Below are positions 44,972-54,083 of a DNA stretch of 64,000 bases, in pieces. Each line of letters starts with the position of its first letter. Positions within the stretch are counted from its first letter, which is position 1. Source of the stretch: an uncultured Anaerolineae bacterium (GTDB taxonomy: Bacteria; Chloroflexota; Anaerolineae; Aggregatilineales; Phototrophicaceae); contig CALIEB010000007.1 in NCBI GenBank assembly GCA_938022205.1, positions 124,001-188,000 on the forward strand. The letters run 5' to 3'. The notes under the pieces were generated by a model, which had not been told where the DNA came from, did no database searches, and saw only the letters and a list, made by a program, of their open reading frames with translations. Position numbers and translations under genes: made by a program.

Positions 44972-46000
44972 ATGACACGATTGCCCAAGATAACGCATTT
45001 TCGCAGCAGCACAGGCGTTGACCTGTACCGTCTGCCGACCGAAGTGTTCAGCAATGGCTTTGTCGCTTACAGCTACTTGGTGCTGGGGGCAGGCGTGCCA
45101 ACGCTGATTGACACTGGCAGCGGCTTTGGCAATAGCACGCAGGACTTGTTAAACGGCATTGCGGCGGTGCGCGACGATTTGGGCGTGCCGATTGACTTGC
45201 AAGACATTGGGCGCATCATCATCACGCACGGGCATATTGACCACTTCGGCGGTGTGGCAGACATGCTGGCCGTGATAGGCAGCGCGACCGTTGGCATTCA
45301 TCCGCTTGACAAGCGCATTCTCACCAATTACGCCGAGCGCGTCATCGTCGCCACGAAGAACCTCACCATTTACTTACAGCGGGCAGGCGTGCGCGAAGGA
45401 CGTTTGCAAGAGCTGCTCAACATGTACGGCTTCAGCAAGCGGCACTTCCGCTCCGTCAAAGTTGACTTCACGATAGAAGATGAGGACACGTTAGACGGCA
45501 TGACCTTCTATCACGTGCCGGGGCATTGCTCGGGGCAGGTCGCCATTCAATTTGGCAACGTGCTGCTGAGCGCAGACCACATCCTGCCGTTCACATCGCC
45601 ACACCTTGCGCCTGAAAGCATCACGCACTCCACCGGCGTGGAGCATTACCTCGCCTCGCTGCGCAAGATTGCCAAAGTTCCCAACATCGAGGTGACGTTA
45701 GGCGGGCATGAAGAGCCGATGTACGCGCTTTACGAGCGCATCGAAACGCTACAAACGCGGCTGGGCAAGAAAATTGAGCGCATCATGGACATCTTCCACG
45801 CCAGCGACCAGCCCTTGACGATTAGCGACGTGTCCAAGCGGCTCTATCCCGAAAAGCGTGGCTTTGACGTGCTGCTTGCCCTGCAAGAGGCAGGCGCGCA
45901 TATCGAGTATCTCTATGACAGGGGGTATCTCGGCGTGGTCAACCTGCAAGAGGTTGAGGAGCAGTCCAACCCCGTGCTGTTTTACACGCTGTTGGTGTAG
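44972..46000 (+). CDS. MBL-fold metallo-hydrolase (LACTB2-like)
   Basis: 342 residues from ATG 44972; the frame is open far upstream but runs through the divergent AI-2E gene. IIITHGHIDHFGGVADML gives the HxHxDH motif, FYHVPGHCSGQVAIQFGNVLLSADHIL adds the third and fourth metal ligands, and LGGHEEPM the last. The C-terminal winged-helix domain (DIFHASDQPLTISDVSKRLYP) is that of the LACTB2/glyoxalase II-like group, some of which are RNases. Runs into the sirtuin gene after 9 bp. Confidence 0.85.
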   Translation: MTRLPKITHFRSSTGVDLYRLPTEVFSNGFVAYSYLVLGAGVPTLIDTGSGFGNSTQDLLNGIAAVRDDLGVPIDLQDIGRIIITHGHIDHFGGVADMLAVIGSATVGIHPLDKRILTNYAERVIVATKNLTIYLQRAGVREGRLQELLNMYGFSKRHFRSVKVDFTIEDEDTLDGMTFYHVPGHCSGQVAIQFGNVLLSADHILPFTSPHLAPESITHSTGVEHYLASLRKIAKVPNIEVTLGGHEEPMYALYERIETLQTRLGKKIERIMDIFHASDQPLTISDVSKRLYPEKRGFDVLLALQEAGAHIEYLYDRGYLGVVNLQEVEEQSNPVLFYTLLV

Positions 46001-46009
46001 GAGCGTACG

Positions 46010-46771
46010 ATGAACGAGCAGCTTGTGGCGCAGGCAGCGCGCGCGTTGAAAGAGGCGCGCGCGGTTGTCGTGTTCACGGGGGCGGGCGTGAGCGCGGAGA
46101 GCGGCGTGCCGACCTTCCGCGACGCGCTGACGGGGCTCTGGGCGCGCTATCGTCCGGAGGAGCTGGCGACCCCGCAGGCGTTCCGCGCTAACCCCAAGCT
46201 CGTGTGGGACTGGTACGAATTTCGCCGTGAGCTGGTGCGGGCGGCGCGCCCCAACCCTGCCCACCTCGCCATTGCCGAGTTGCAACGTCTGCACCCCGAC
46301 CTGCTGGTGGTCACGCAGAACGTGGACGATTTGCACGAACAAGCCGGCAGCCGCGATGTGCTGCACCTGCACGGCAACATCGCGCAGACCAAGTGTTTTA
46401 ACAACTGTCAAGGCACGCCGACGCTGGTGGACATTAGCGGCTGGACGATTGACCCCGACCACACGCCGCCCGCTTGCCCGCACTGCGGCGGCTGGCTGCG
46501 CCCTAACGTCGTGTGGTTTAACGAGGCACTGCCCTTCGACGTGCTGGAGGCGGCACTAGAGGCTAGCCAACGCTGCGCTGCCATGCTGGTGATTGGCACG
46601 TCGGGCGTGGTGTATCCGGCGGCGCGCATCCCGCTTAACGCGCTGGCGCGCGGCATTCCAGTGTTTGACGTGAATCCTTACCAGAGCCAATTTTCGCAAG
46701 ATGCCGTCTGGCTGCCTTATCCTGCCGGCGAAGTCATGCCACGCATCGTCGAAGCGTATGCGCGCCTTTAG
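46010..46771 (+). CDS. cobB: NAD-dependent protein deacylase (sirtuin, CobB type)
   Basis: 253 residues. TGAGVSAESGVPTFR, TQNVDDLHEQAG, catalytic His121 in LHLHGN, a zinc site of four Cys (129, 133, 156 and 159) and GTSGVVYPAARIP. Tyr69 and Arg72 (WYEFR) form the YxxR motif of class III enzymes that remove succinyl or malonyl groups as well as acetyl. Follows the MBL gene by 9 bp; the next gene overlaps its end by 14 bp. Confidence 0.92.
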   Translation: MNEQLVAQAARALKEARAVVVFTGAGVSAESGVPTFRDALTGLWARYRPEELATPQAFRANPKLVWDWYEFRRELVRAARPNPAHLAIAELQRLHPDLLVVTQNVDDLHEQAGSRDVLHLHGNIAQTKCFNNCQGTPTLVDISGWTIDPDHTPPACPHCGGWLRPNVVWFNEALPFDVLEAALEASQRCAAMLVIGTSGVVYPAARIPLNALARGIPVFDVNPYQSQFSQDAVWLPYPAGEVMPRIVEAYARL

Positions 46772-47828
46772 CTTGCTCTTCGTTTTGCTGTTGGTGGCGG
46801 GCGTGCGCGGCGAAGAGCGCGCGCACTTATGGGAGGTCTACGTGACGCGCGGCGTGCGCACTAATGTCGACCGCTTGACTTTTCAAGATGTATACGACGG
46901 CACACTCATCACCACCGAAGTGACAGGCGAACGCTACACACCGCTGTTGGATAGCGTGCTGTACTTTGACTACGTCAGCGGGCGCGTGATGACGGTGGGA
47001 CTGGATGGGTTGCCGCGCCCGCACCCCTTCATCCAAATGCCTGCCGACGCTCGGCGCGTGGACTGGGTCGTCAGCCGCGACAAACGCCTAATTGCGTGGA
47101 CAATCACGACCGGCACGCCCAACGCGCTCAGCACGGTCACGCGGGTGGCCGACATCAGCGGCACGAACGTGCGCGAGGTGCTGCGTGACGGCGTACGCGA
47201 CGGCGTGCGCGTGCTACCGTTGGCGTTTAACGTTGACCACACCGTGCTGTTTATGGACGCGCAGCCCGACGGCATTGCCCAATTTGTCGTTTATCCCCAG
47301 TACGCTGGCTTGTTCAGCCTTGATTTAACGAGCGGTGCGATTGGCGTGCTGCCCAACGAGCCATCATGTTTTTGCGGCGCGGGCTTTCGCGCGGGCTTGT
47401 TCCTGCGTTTGGTCTTGCACAGCGAGCGGCAGGGCTATGACGTGCACGTCTACGAGCTAGAAAACGCCAACCGCGCGCGCGTCATTCCCGCCTTGTCCTA
47501 CCCTGATTTTACCCAAGCAGGTGGCGTGGTCATCGCACCCGACGGCACGAAGGCGGTCTATGCCCTAGCGCGGGTGGCACGCTTTGGCACGCCGCAACAG
47601 CAACTTAGCACGCTCTTCGTCGGCGTGGATTTGCTGGCGATGACACAAACGCCCTTGCTCGCGCCCGTCGACCTCTATCTACAGCCGCTGGCGTGGACGG
47701 ACAGCGGCAGTGCGCTGCTCTTGACCAGCAGCCAGCAAAACGGCACGTGGAAGTTAGATGTGCAGGCTGGCACGCTGCGGCAGGTGGCAAGTGCCACCTA
47801 TTTGGGCAAGCTCATGGCAGAAACCTAG
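46758..47828 (+). CDS. Secreted protein of unknown function, beta-propeller-like
   Basis: 356 residues from ATG 46758, inside the sirtuin gene. A signal peptide is plain (MRAFSLLFVLLLVAGVRG). The rest is beta-rich with short repeats of the type 'DxxLIxxxxT' (KRLIAWTITTGTPNALS, GTKAVYALARVARFGTP, GSALLLTSSQQNGTWKLD), which suggests a WD40/TolB-like propeller. No catalytic motif. The TAG stop shares CTAG with the convergent YacL gene. Confidence 0.65.
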   Translation: MRAFSLLFVLLLVAGVRGEERAHLWEVYVTRGVRTNVDRLTFQDVYDGTLITTEVTGERYTPLLDSVLYFDYVSGRVMTVGLDGLPRPHPFIQMPADARRVDWVVSRDKRLIAWTITTGTPNALSTVTRVADISGTNVREVLRDGVRDGVRVLPLAFNVDHTVLFMDAQPDGIAQFVVYPQYAGLFSLDLTSGAIGVLPNEPSCFCGAGFRAGLFLRLVLHSERQGYDVHVYELENANRARVIPALSYPDFTQAGGVVIAPDGTKAVYALARVARFGTPQQQLSTLFVGVDLLAMTQTPLLAPVDLYLQPLAWTDSGSALLLTSSQQNGTWKLDVQAGTLRQVASATYLGKLMAET

Positions 47829-48907
47829 CTCTCGTAGTCGTCGACGGTGACGGTGCGCTTGCTTTCGTGGTCTGGCACAGCGAAAATCATGCGCCCGGTC
47901 TCGCGGTTGATGAGCTTGGTCACGCGCACGTTAATCGTCCTGTCCATGTAACTTTTGCCGTTTTCGACCACGACCATAGTGCCGTCGTCGAGATAGCCTA
48001 CGCCTTGATTTTGGTCGCGCCCCGCTTGGATAATGCGCACAGCGAACACCTCGTCCGGAATATGCACGACGCGCACGGCGTTGGCGAGCTGGTTGACGTT
48101 GAGAACCGTCACCCCTTGCGCCTCAGCCACCTGCCCAAGATTGTAGTCGTTGGTAATCACCGCCGCCGAAAGCTGGATGGCGAGCGCGATGAGCTTGTTG
48201 TCGACATCGTGAATGTCCTCAAAGTCATCGTCGACGATGCGCACCGGCACGCTGTCGCTGCGCTGAATTTTGTTGAGGATGCTCAAGCCGCGTCGCCCGC
48301 GATTGCGCCGCAGCAAGTCCGAAGAATCTGCGACGCGATGCAGCTCGTTCATGACGAAGCGTGGCACAATCAGCGTGCCGCCCAAAAAGCCCGTCTCGGC
48401 AATGTCGGCGATGCGCCCGTCAATCAACACGCTCGTGTCGAGAATGAGCTTGCGCAGCGAAACCGCCGAGACGCGCTCACCGCTCGTGCCGACGCGCTCG
48501 GTGAGCATGTCAAGAATTTCGCGGCTGCGGATGCTGAACGTGCTAAAGCCCAAGTAGCCGCTGACAATTGACACAGCGGGCGGCAGCAGCGTCCCCAGTG
48601 GCGCGTCCAGCAGCGAGAGCGGATACGCTAGCAACAAGCCCGCCAGCAAACCCAGCAGCAAGCCCAAGCACGCCACCAGCAGTCGCTCAATGGGCTGCTC
48701 GTTGATAGCGCGGCGTACGGCGCGGATGGGGCGCACCGTCAGGTAGGGGGTCATGATGACTCCGAATAGCACGCCCACCAAGCCGAAGATGAACGCGCTG
48801 CTCAGGGGGTCGAGGTTGATGAAGCGCGCGGCATCGGTGCCTAAGCGCGCGCCCACAAACGTGAACACTACCAGCCCAATCAGGCGTGAAAGAAAATCCG
48901 ATGTCAT
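47825..48907 (-). CDS. YacL-type PIN-TRAM membrane protein
   Basis: 360 residues from ATG 48907. Four hydrophobic helices (about 1-145), then a PIN domain with ILDTSVLIDGRIADIAE, LIVPRFVMNEL and ITNDYNLGQVAEAQG supplying the acidic metal site, and a C-terminal TRAM-like RNA-binding domain. The same layout occurs in Bacillus YacL, a putative membrane-tethered RNase. Its stop shares CTAG with the secreted-protein gene. The TATAAT at 49024-49019 (minus) is a likely -10. Confidence 0.88.
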   Translation of the reverse strand: MTSDFLSRLIGLVVFTFVGARLGTDAARFINLDPLSSAFIFGLVGVLFGVIMTPYLTVRPIRAVRRAINEQPIERLLVACLGLLLGLLAGLLLAYPLSLLDAPLGTLLPPAVSIVSGYLGFSTFSIRSREILDMLTERVGTSGERVSAVSLRKLILDTSVLIDGRIADIAETGFLGGTLIVPRFVMNELHRVADSSDLLRRNRGRRGLSILNKIQRSDSVPVRIVDDDFEDIHDVDNKLIALAIQLSAAVITNDYNLGQVAEAQGVTVLNVNQLANAVRVVHIPDEVFAVRIIQAGRDQNQGVGYLDDGTMVVVENGKSYMDRTINVRVTKLINRETGRMIFAVPDHESKRTVTVDDYES

Positions 48908-49260
48908 ACGAGATCGTTGCTCCTTGTGCGGCAAGCGACGCGGCGTTGCCAATAAACCTTGCAAAGCGGCCTGGCTGCCCACAGTGATAAGGACGAAAGC
49001 AAAAGGCGATATGTGTCCATTATAGGCGATGACAGGGCGTTATGAACAGGCTATACAGTTGCGTCATCTGCTAAAAACGTTTATACTGTCTAAAACGTAT
49101 GCTGTTTGCTTAGCAGAATCGTTTCTTAAGAACAGCGGTGAAAGCGTTCAGCCGCTTTGTGCTTAGGCACTAGCGGCGTAGAGTGAAGAAATAAGGCTCA
49201 CAAGCCGATGGGATGTTTGCCCTTTGCCTGTGGTAGGGTGGGTATGCAGCGTAGGTTACC
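48908..49260. other. 353-bp intergenic region between YacL and recX
   Basis: Contains no ORF that I support. It holds a minus-strand TATAAT (49024-49019) for YacL, a plus-strand promoter (49059-49087) for recX, a 7-bp inverted repeat CTGCTAA/TTAGCAG (49068-49074, 49110-49116) around that promoter, two similar CTAAAA-CGT segments (from 49071 and 49090), a 10-bp palindrome TTCTTAAGAA (49123-49132), and short hairpins in the recX leader. A small RNA cannot be excluded. Confidence 0.5.
49059..49087 (+). promoter_or_regulatory. Candidate promoter of recX
   Basis: TTGCGT (49059-49064), 17 bp, TATACT (49082-49087). The leader to recX ATG 49261 is about 165 nt. Confidence 0.55.
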
Positions 49261-49914
49261 ATGCCGACGATAACGTTGTTAGAGCCACAAAAACGTCATG
49301 CTGAGCGCGTCAATGTCTACATTGACGGGCAGTTTGCCTTTAGCTTGAACGCGCTTGAAGCGGCCAAGCTGCGTCACGGGCAAACCGTGACGGAGGAAGA
49401 TCTCACTCAGCTGCAAGAGCGTGATATGGTCGCGCAGGCGGTGGATAAAGGGGCTGTGCTGCTTTCTTATCGCCCGCGCAGCGTGCAGGAGGTGCGCCAG
49501 CAGCTGCAGCGTAAAGGGTTTTCGCCGTCCGTCATCGAGCAGGCGATAGCGCGGTTACAGGCGTTGCGCTATTTGGACGACGAGGCTTTTGCTCGCTTTT
49601 GGGTTGAAAGTCGCGCCAACCATAAACAGCTTAGCCAGCGCGCGCTACGTTATGAGCTAAAGAAGAAGGGTATTGCTGACGACGTGATAGACGAGGTTTT
49701 GCGCGCGGCGGATGATACGGAAAGCGCGCTACAAGCGGCTGCTGCTTATGCGCGCAAGCTGCGCGGACACGCGCCGCAGCATTTCAAGGAAAAGCTCGAG
49801 CAGTTCTTACAGCGTCGCGGCTTTAGTTACAGCGAAAGCCGCCATGCGACGCAAGCTGTGCTTGCCCAACTGATGGAAGACAACCCAGATTTCTTCGCTC
49901 TGGACGAATCGTAG
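49261..49914 (+). CDS. recX: Regulatory protein RecX
   Basis: 217 residues, an inhibitor or modulator of RecA. Helical repeats of the RecX family are clear: [52 protein letters not shown], then a second repeat with [19 protein letters not shown], and a third [13 protein letters not shown]. The N-terminal extension includes a beta-hairpin ([16 protein letters not shown]) common in this branch. No recA adjacent; rny follows. Confidence 0.9.
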   Translation: MPTITLLEPQKRHAERVNVYIDGQFAFSLNALEAAKLRHGQTVTEEDLTQLQERDMVAQAVDKGAVLLSYRPRSVQEVRQQLQRKGFSPSVIEQAIARLQALRYLDDEAFARFWVESRANHKQLSQRALRYELKKKGIADDVIDEVLRAADDTESALQAAAAYARKLRGHAPQHFKEKLEQFLQRRGFSYSESRHATQAVLAQLMEDNPDFFALDES

Positions 49915-50000
49915 CCGCTGAACAAATCGTTTTGTTCAAAACGCAGATTCAGAAAGGAGCAGCGACAGCCGTCTTCTTGTGCGCGGCTGCCGAAGATAAC

Positions 50001-51584
50001 ATGGACGCACAAACTGTTTTAGTGATTTTTGTAATTGGCATAGCCTCTTTTGCTGCCGGCGGGGTGCTTGCCTACTTTTGGGCGCGCAGCAACTTTCGCC
50101 AGAAGCAGCGCACGGACGCGCTCAATTTGATTGTACAGGCGGAAAACCAAGCGCGTCTTATCGTCGAGAAAGCCAACGCTGACGTGCTTGCTATGCTCGA
50201 CGAGGCGGAGCGCAAAGCCAAAGAGGTGCGCAACGAGGCAGAAGCCTTCACGCAGAAACGCCGCCGCGAGCTCGAGCGCGAGGACGAGGCACTCAACAAA
50301 CGTCGTGAAGCACTTGACCGCCGCTATGAGGAGCTTGAGAAGCGCATTGAGCGCGTCGAGCAGCGCGACCAAGCCTTGAACAAACGCCAGAGTAAGCTCG
50401 ACAAGAAAGAGAACGACCTGCGCGAGGTGGAAGAGCAGAAGCTGGCGCAGCTGCAGCAGATTGCCCAGATGACCGTTGAAGAGGCGCGCCAGCAGCTTTT
50501 GCTGGCGGTTGAGCAGGACGCGCGCAACGACATGGCGCGCATCATTCGCCAAGTGGAGGCAGAGGCGCGCGAGGAAGCGGACAAGCGCGCCCGCAACGTC
50601 ATCTCGCTGGCGGTGCAGCGTCTTGCCAGCGAACACGTCAACGAAATTTCCTTGAGTGTGGTCTCGTTGCCCAACGACGAGATGAAGGGGCGCATTATTG
50701 GGCGCAACGGGCGCAACATTCGCTCGTTTGAGTTAGCGGCGGGGGTAGATGTTATTGTTGACGACACGCCCGAGACAATTACGATAAGCAGCTTTGACCC
50801 CGTGCGCCGCGAGGTGGCGCGTTTGGCGATGCTCAAGCTGGTGAACGATGGGCGCATTCACCCGGCCCGCATTGAGAAGTTGCTTGAGGACACCCGTGCC
50901 GAAGTAGAGAAGACCATCCGCGAGGAAGGCGAGCGTGCCGCGTATGTGACGGGCGTGCATGGGCTGCACCCGGAGATCCTGCGTTTGCTCGGGCAGCTCA
51001 AGTTCCGCACTAGCTATGGGCAGAACATGCACGCGCACTCGATTGAAACGGCGCACTTGGCGGGCATGATTGCCGCCGAGCTTGGCGCGGATGTCACCAT
51101 TGCCAAGATGGGCGGCTTGCTGCACGACATTGGCAAGGCTATTGACCATGAGGTCGAAGGCACGCACGCCATTATCGGCGCGGACGTGCTGCGTCGCTAC
51201 AAGGTAGACGAGCGCGTTATCAACTGTGTCGAGAGCCACCACCACGAAGTTGAGCAGCTGTATGTGGAGGCGTACATTGTTGAAGCGGCGGATGCTATCA
51301 GCGGGGCGCGACCGGGCGCACGCCGTGAAAGCCTTGAGAGCTACATCAAGCGTGTGAAAGCTCTCGAAGACATCGCCAGCAGTTTTAAGGGAGTGGAGCA
51401 GAGTTACGCGCTGCAGGCGGGGCGTGAAGTGCGCATCATCGTGCGTCCCGACGTGGTCGACGACTTGGGCGCGTTGGAGCTAGCGCGCGGCATCGCCAAA
51501 CAAATCGAAGAGACGATGCAGTACCCCGGTCAAATCAAGGTGCACGTCATCCGCGAAACACGGGCGATAGAATACGCCAAGTAA
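50001..51584 (+). CDS. rny: Ribonuclease Y
   Basis: 527 residues from ATG 50001; the open frame back to 49932 is noncoding leader. One N-terminal membrane helix ([21 protein letters not shown]), a long charged coiled coil (about 50-205), a KH domain with [20 protein letters not shown], and an HD domain with [16 protein letters not shown] and [14 protein letters not shown]. Initiates mRNA decay at the membrane. All motifs are intact. Confidence 0.95.
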   Translation: MDAQTVLVIFVIGIASFAAGGVLAYFWARSNFRQKQRTDALNLIVQAENQARLIVEKANADVLAMLDEAERKAKEVRNEAEAFTQKRRRELEREDEALNKRREALDRRYEELEKRIERVEQRDQALNKRQSKLDKKENDLREVEEQKLAQLQQIAQMTVEEARQQLLLAVEQDARNDMARIIRQVEAEAREEADKRARNVISLAVQRLASEHVNEISLSVVSLPNDEMKGRIIGRNGRNIRSFELAAGVDVIVDDTPETITISSFDPVRREVARLAMLKLVNDGRIHPARIEKLLEDTRAEVEKTIREEGERAAYVTGVHGLHPEILRLLGQLKFRTSYGQNMHAHSIETAHLAGMIAAELGADVTIAKMGGLLHDIGKAIDHEVEGTHAIIGADVLRRYKVDERVINCVESHHHEVEQLYVEAYIVEAADAISGARPGARRESLESYIKRVKALEDIASSFKGVEQSYALQAGREVRIIVRPDVVDDLGALELARGIAKQIEETMQYPGQIKVHVIRETRAIEYAK

Positions 51585-51594
51585 ACGCGCAGCC

Positions 51595-51605
51595 TGTGCT
51601 ATAAT
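51595..51605 (+). promoter_or_regulatory. Extended -10 promoter of the secreted PBP-like protein
   Basis: TGTGCTATAAT 75 bp upstream of GTG 51680. No recognisable -35. Confidence 0.55.
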
Positions 51606-51679
51606 GGTCTTGTGGGGACGCGCTGCGTTTCGACATAACAAGTGCATTCTACACATGCTACATATGAGGAGGTTAGCAC

Positions 51680-53509
51680 GTGCGCCGTTTCATGACACTG
51701 ATACTGCTGGCGGTAGTTGTTGGCCGGGTTTGGGCGCAGCTGCCCCCCGCGCGACCTGACACACAAAGCGGCACGATTCGCGTGGTGGGCGCGGACGCGC
51801 TTGCCCCGCTTATCGAGAACATTGCTACGCTTTACACGTTGGAAGGTTTTCGCGGCACGATTAACACCGAGCGCGCCCCTGTCGATGCGGCTTTTCAGCA
51901 GTTTTGTGCGGGCAGCGTCGACATCGTCATGGCAGACCGCTTGATAACCCCCACCGAAACCACCGCTTGCTCGGTGTCGGGGCTTGTGCCGCTAGCGTTT
52001 ACGGTGGCAACTGACGCGCTGATTGTCGCCACTAGCCCTACCAACAGCTTTTTGACCGACCTTACCAGCGCGGAGTTGCAGCTGGCGTTGTCCAGCGCGT
52101 TTAACTGGTCAGACGTGCGCCCCACTTTCCCCAACCAGCCGATTAACCGCTACTTGCCCGCGCAAGACAGCGGCGCGTTCGTCTTCTTGGCGGCGAGCTT
52201 ATTTGGCGGCGATGCCTCGCGCATGCTGACCGCTACGAACGTCGTCAGTTCGGCGGATAGCAACGTGCTGCTGCAGGGCTTGCAGTTTGATATGAACGGC
52301 ATTGGCGTGTTGAGCGCGTCGGTCTTCAATCGTAACAGCTCGCTGGTGCGTGCTGTGCCGCTGAACAACTTGCCGCCGACAACCCCCAACGTGATGGAAG
52401 GCTTGTACCCGCTGTCGCGCCCGCTGGTGCTGTATTCCAGCGCGCAGGTCTTTGCCCAGAAGGCGCAGGTGCAGGACTTTGTGAACTATGCGCTCAGCAA
52501 CGTGAGCGGCGAGGTCACGCCGTTGGGCTTGTATCAGACCACTGCGGCGAACCTCGCCCAAGCGGCTAGCACGTGGTTCACGGCTGCCACCGGGCAGGCA
52601 GCTCCTACGCCCATGCCCACGCCGCTTGTGCCGCTGCCAACTGAAGAAGGCGAGGTGGTTGAGGATGCGACCGCGCCTGAGCCGCTTACGCCGTTGGCGA
52701 CCTTCAGCGCGCAAGTGCTGGCGTTGTTGATTGACGCACGTGCCGACCTTGAGGTGCTGGCGGCGGAGACGGTGGGCATCGTGCGCCCCGCTGGCTGGAA
52801 CGGCAGCCTTGACACGAACAACCCGCAGCTGCCTATTCTCATTCGCCTTGACCTTGAGCTGCTGGCTGGCACGAAGCTAGGCGCAGAGACGCGCCCCGAG
52901 CGTTGGTTTGGCGCAGTGCCAAGCACCAGCCTTGCGATTGCCCGCGACATTCGCCATGACCTTGAGGTGCTGGCGGACGAGCTGCTGGGCAAGGGCGTGC
53001 GCCCGTCCAATTGGGCAGGCGTGAACGATCGCCTCATCCTGTGCGACCGCGCCACGCAGGCATTGGTCAACATGATGACGCGCAACAACTTTGTCGTGCT
53101 GCAAACGTCGCCCAGCGACCCGCAGTACTGCAAGAAGGCGGCGCAAGAGCTTGCCACGTTCATTGAAGTGTATTTGCTGACGCGCCCGCCGGAAGAATCG
53201 CTCTTCACGGCGGTGACGAAAGCCTCGCTGCCGGGCGCAATTACCATCCGCACAACGTTTGCGGTGGCGTTCCTCGATCGTGGCGCGCGCGTGCGCTTAG
53301 GGGTGATCCCGATTGACACGCCGGTCACACCGATAGCTCGCAGCTATGTGCGTTTCTCGAACATGATGTTGGTGCAGGGCGAGGAGTTCTTAGTGTATGT
53401 AGATTACAACGATACCAACCTAGATAGGGAGCTTTTCTTGAGCTTACCTAACGCCGACGACATCACTACGCCGACTTTCTGCACGGCGCGTTGGTGCAGC
53501 GAACGCTAA
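51680..53509 (+). CDS. Secreted PstS-like substrate-binding protein with C-terminal DLE-RPxxW repeats
   Basis: 609 residues from GTG 51680 with AGGAGG eight bases upstream. Signal peptide MRRFMTLILLAVVVGRVWA then Gln. Residues about 30-300 resemble a PstS/type II periplasmic-binding fold (IRVVGADALAPLIENIATLY, VDIVMADRLITPTE, YLPAQDSGAFVFLAASLFGGD). A Pro/Thr/Glu-rich linker (about 305-340) joins a C-terminal region with three copies of 'DLE(V/L)LA...G...RPxxWxG' at about 350-374, 388-411 and 424-447, followed by a beta-rich end. The repeat is unknown to me. The protein stands alone, with a stem-loop after it. Confidence 0.7.
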   Translation: MRRFMTLILLAVVVGRVWAQLPPARPDTQSGTIRVVGADALAPLIENIATLYTLEGFRGTINTERAPVDAAFQQFCAGSVDIVMADRLITPTETTACSVSGLVPLAFTVATDALIVATSPTNSFLTDLTSAELQLALSSAFNWSDVRPTFPNQPINRYLPAQDSGAFVFLAASLFGGDASRMLTATNVVSSADSNVLLQGLQFDMNGIGVLSASVFNRNSSLVRAVPLNNLPPTTPNVMEGLYPLSRPLVLYSSAQVFAQKAQVQDFVNYALSNVSGEVTPLGLYQTTAANLAQAASTWFTAATGQAAPTPMPTPLVPLPTEEGEVVEDATAPEPLTPLATFSAQVLALLIDARADLEVLAAETVGIVRPAGWNGSLDTNNPQLPILIRLDLELLAGTKLGAETRPERWFGAVPSTSLAIARDIRHDLEVLADELLGKGVRPSNWAGVNDRLILCDRATQALVNMMTRNNFVVLQTSPSDPQYCKKAAQELATFIEVYLLTRPPEESLFTAVTKASLPGAITIRTTFAVAFLDRGARVRLGVIPIDTPVTPIARSYVRFSNMMLVQGEEFLVYVDYNDTNLDRELFLSLPNADDITTPTFCTARWCSER

Positions 53510-53521
53510 GTCGCCCGCGCT

Positions 53522-53546
53522 AGGCACGCCCCTGAAAGGCGTGCCT
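53522..53546 (+). terminator. Stem-loop after the PBP-like gene
   Basis: A perfect 9-bp stem AGGCACGCC (53522-53530) and GGCGTGCCT (53538-53546), 7-nt loop; no T run on either side. It lies between converging genes at 53509 and 53559. Confidence 0.4.
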
Positions 53547-53558
53547 CGTACGTGTGTG

Positions 53559-53873
53559 CTAAGACGCGAGGCTATCCGGCTTTGCGCTTGTGTCCTTAGT
53601 GACGATGTCCGTTTGCCCGAGAAAACGCTCAATATACGGATTGTTGATGACGGGCATTTGAATTTGTTCGTTGCCGCGCCGCAGCGTGAAGTGATAGATG
53701 TTCACGCAGCGCGCGCCCGCGTACCAGTGTTGCCGTTTTTCGTAGCTCACGATTTCCCAGCCGTTAGTGAGCGCAGTGAGCAAGTGGTCGCCGCCGGCAA
53801 ACTTCGCGGACTGCGGACTCCAATATTGGCTGGTGACATCTAGGTACTGCACGTGAAAATTTTTGTTGTCCAT
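53559..53873 (-). CDS. Small hypothetical protein, loosely like the WDYLV family
   Basis: 104 residues from ATG 53873. FHVQYLDVT, LTALTNGWEIVSYEKRQHW and IYHFTLRR give the order 'strand - GWE(I/L)V - strand with F.LRR', like the 60123-60335 and 2060-2305 proteins, but longer and with a C-terminal tail (QMPVINNPYIERFLG...). No known family. Confidence 0.55.
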   Translation of the reverse strand: MDNKNFHVQYLDVTSQYWSPQSAKFAGGDHLLTALTNGWEIVSYEKRQHWYAGARCVNIYHFTLRRGNEQIQMPVINNPYIERFLGQTDIVTKDTSAKPDSLAS

Positions 53874-54029
53874 AGGATGACCTCTTCTTCTCACAAACTT
53901 CATTTTGGTGTTAGTGTGTCTTACTATCAGTGTACGTCTAAAACAAGAAAAAATGGCGTTAAAAAGATTTTAAGTTTGCGGCGCGCCGTGTCTTTGCAGC
54001 CAGTATACCCCATTTTTTCGCAAGTCGTG

Positions 54030-54047
54030 CGTGTTATAATCAACACG
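54030..54047 (+). promoter_or_regulatory. asnS promoter -10 inside an inverted repeat
   Basis: TATAAT (54035-54040) is flanked by CGTGTT (54030-54035) and AACACG (54042-54047), a perfect 6-bp-arm inverted repeat centred on the -10, 37 bp before the asnS start. This suits a repressor site. Confidence 0.45.
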
Positions 54048-54083
54048 TCTTAGCTCATTAACTTCAGCAAGAGAGGCGTTCTC

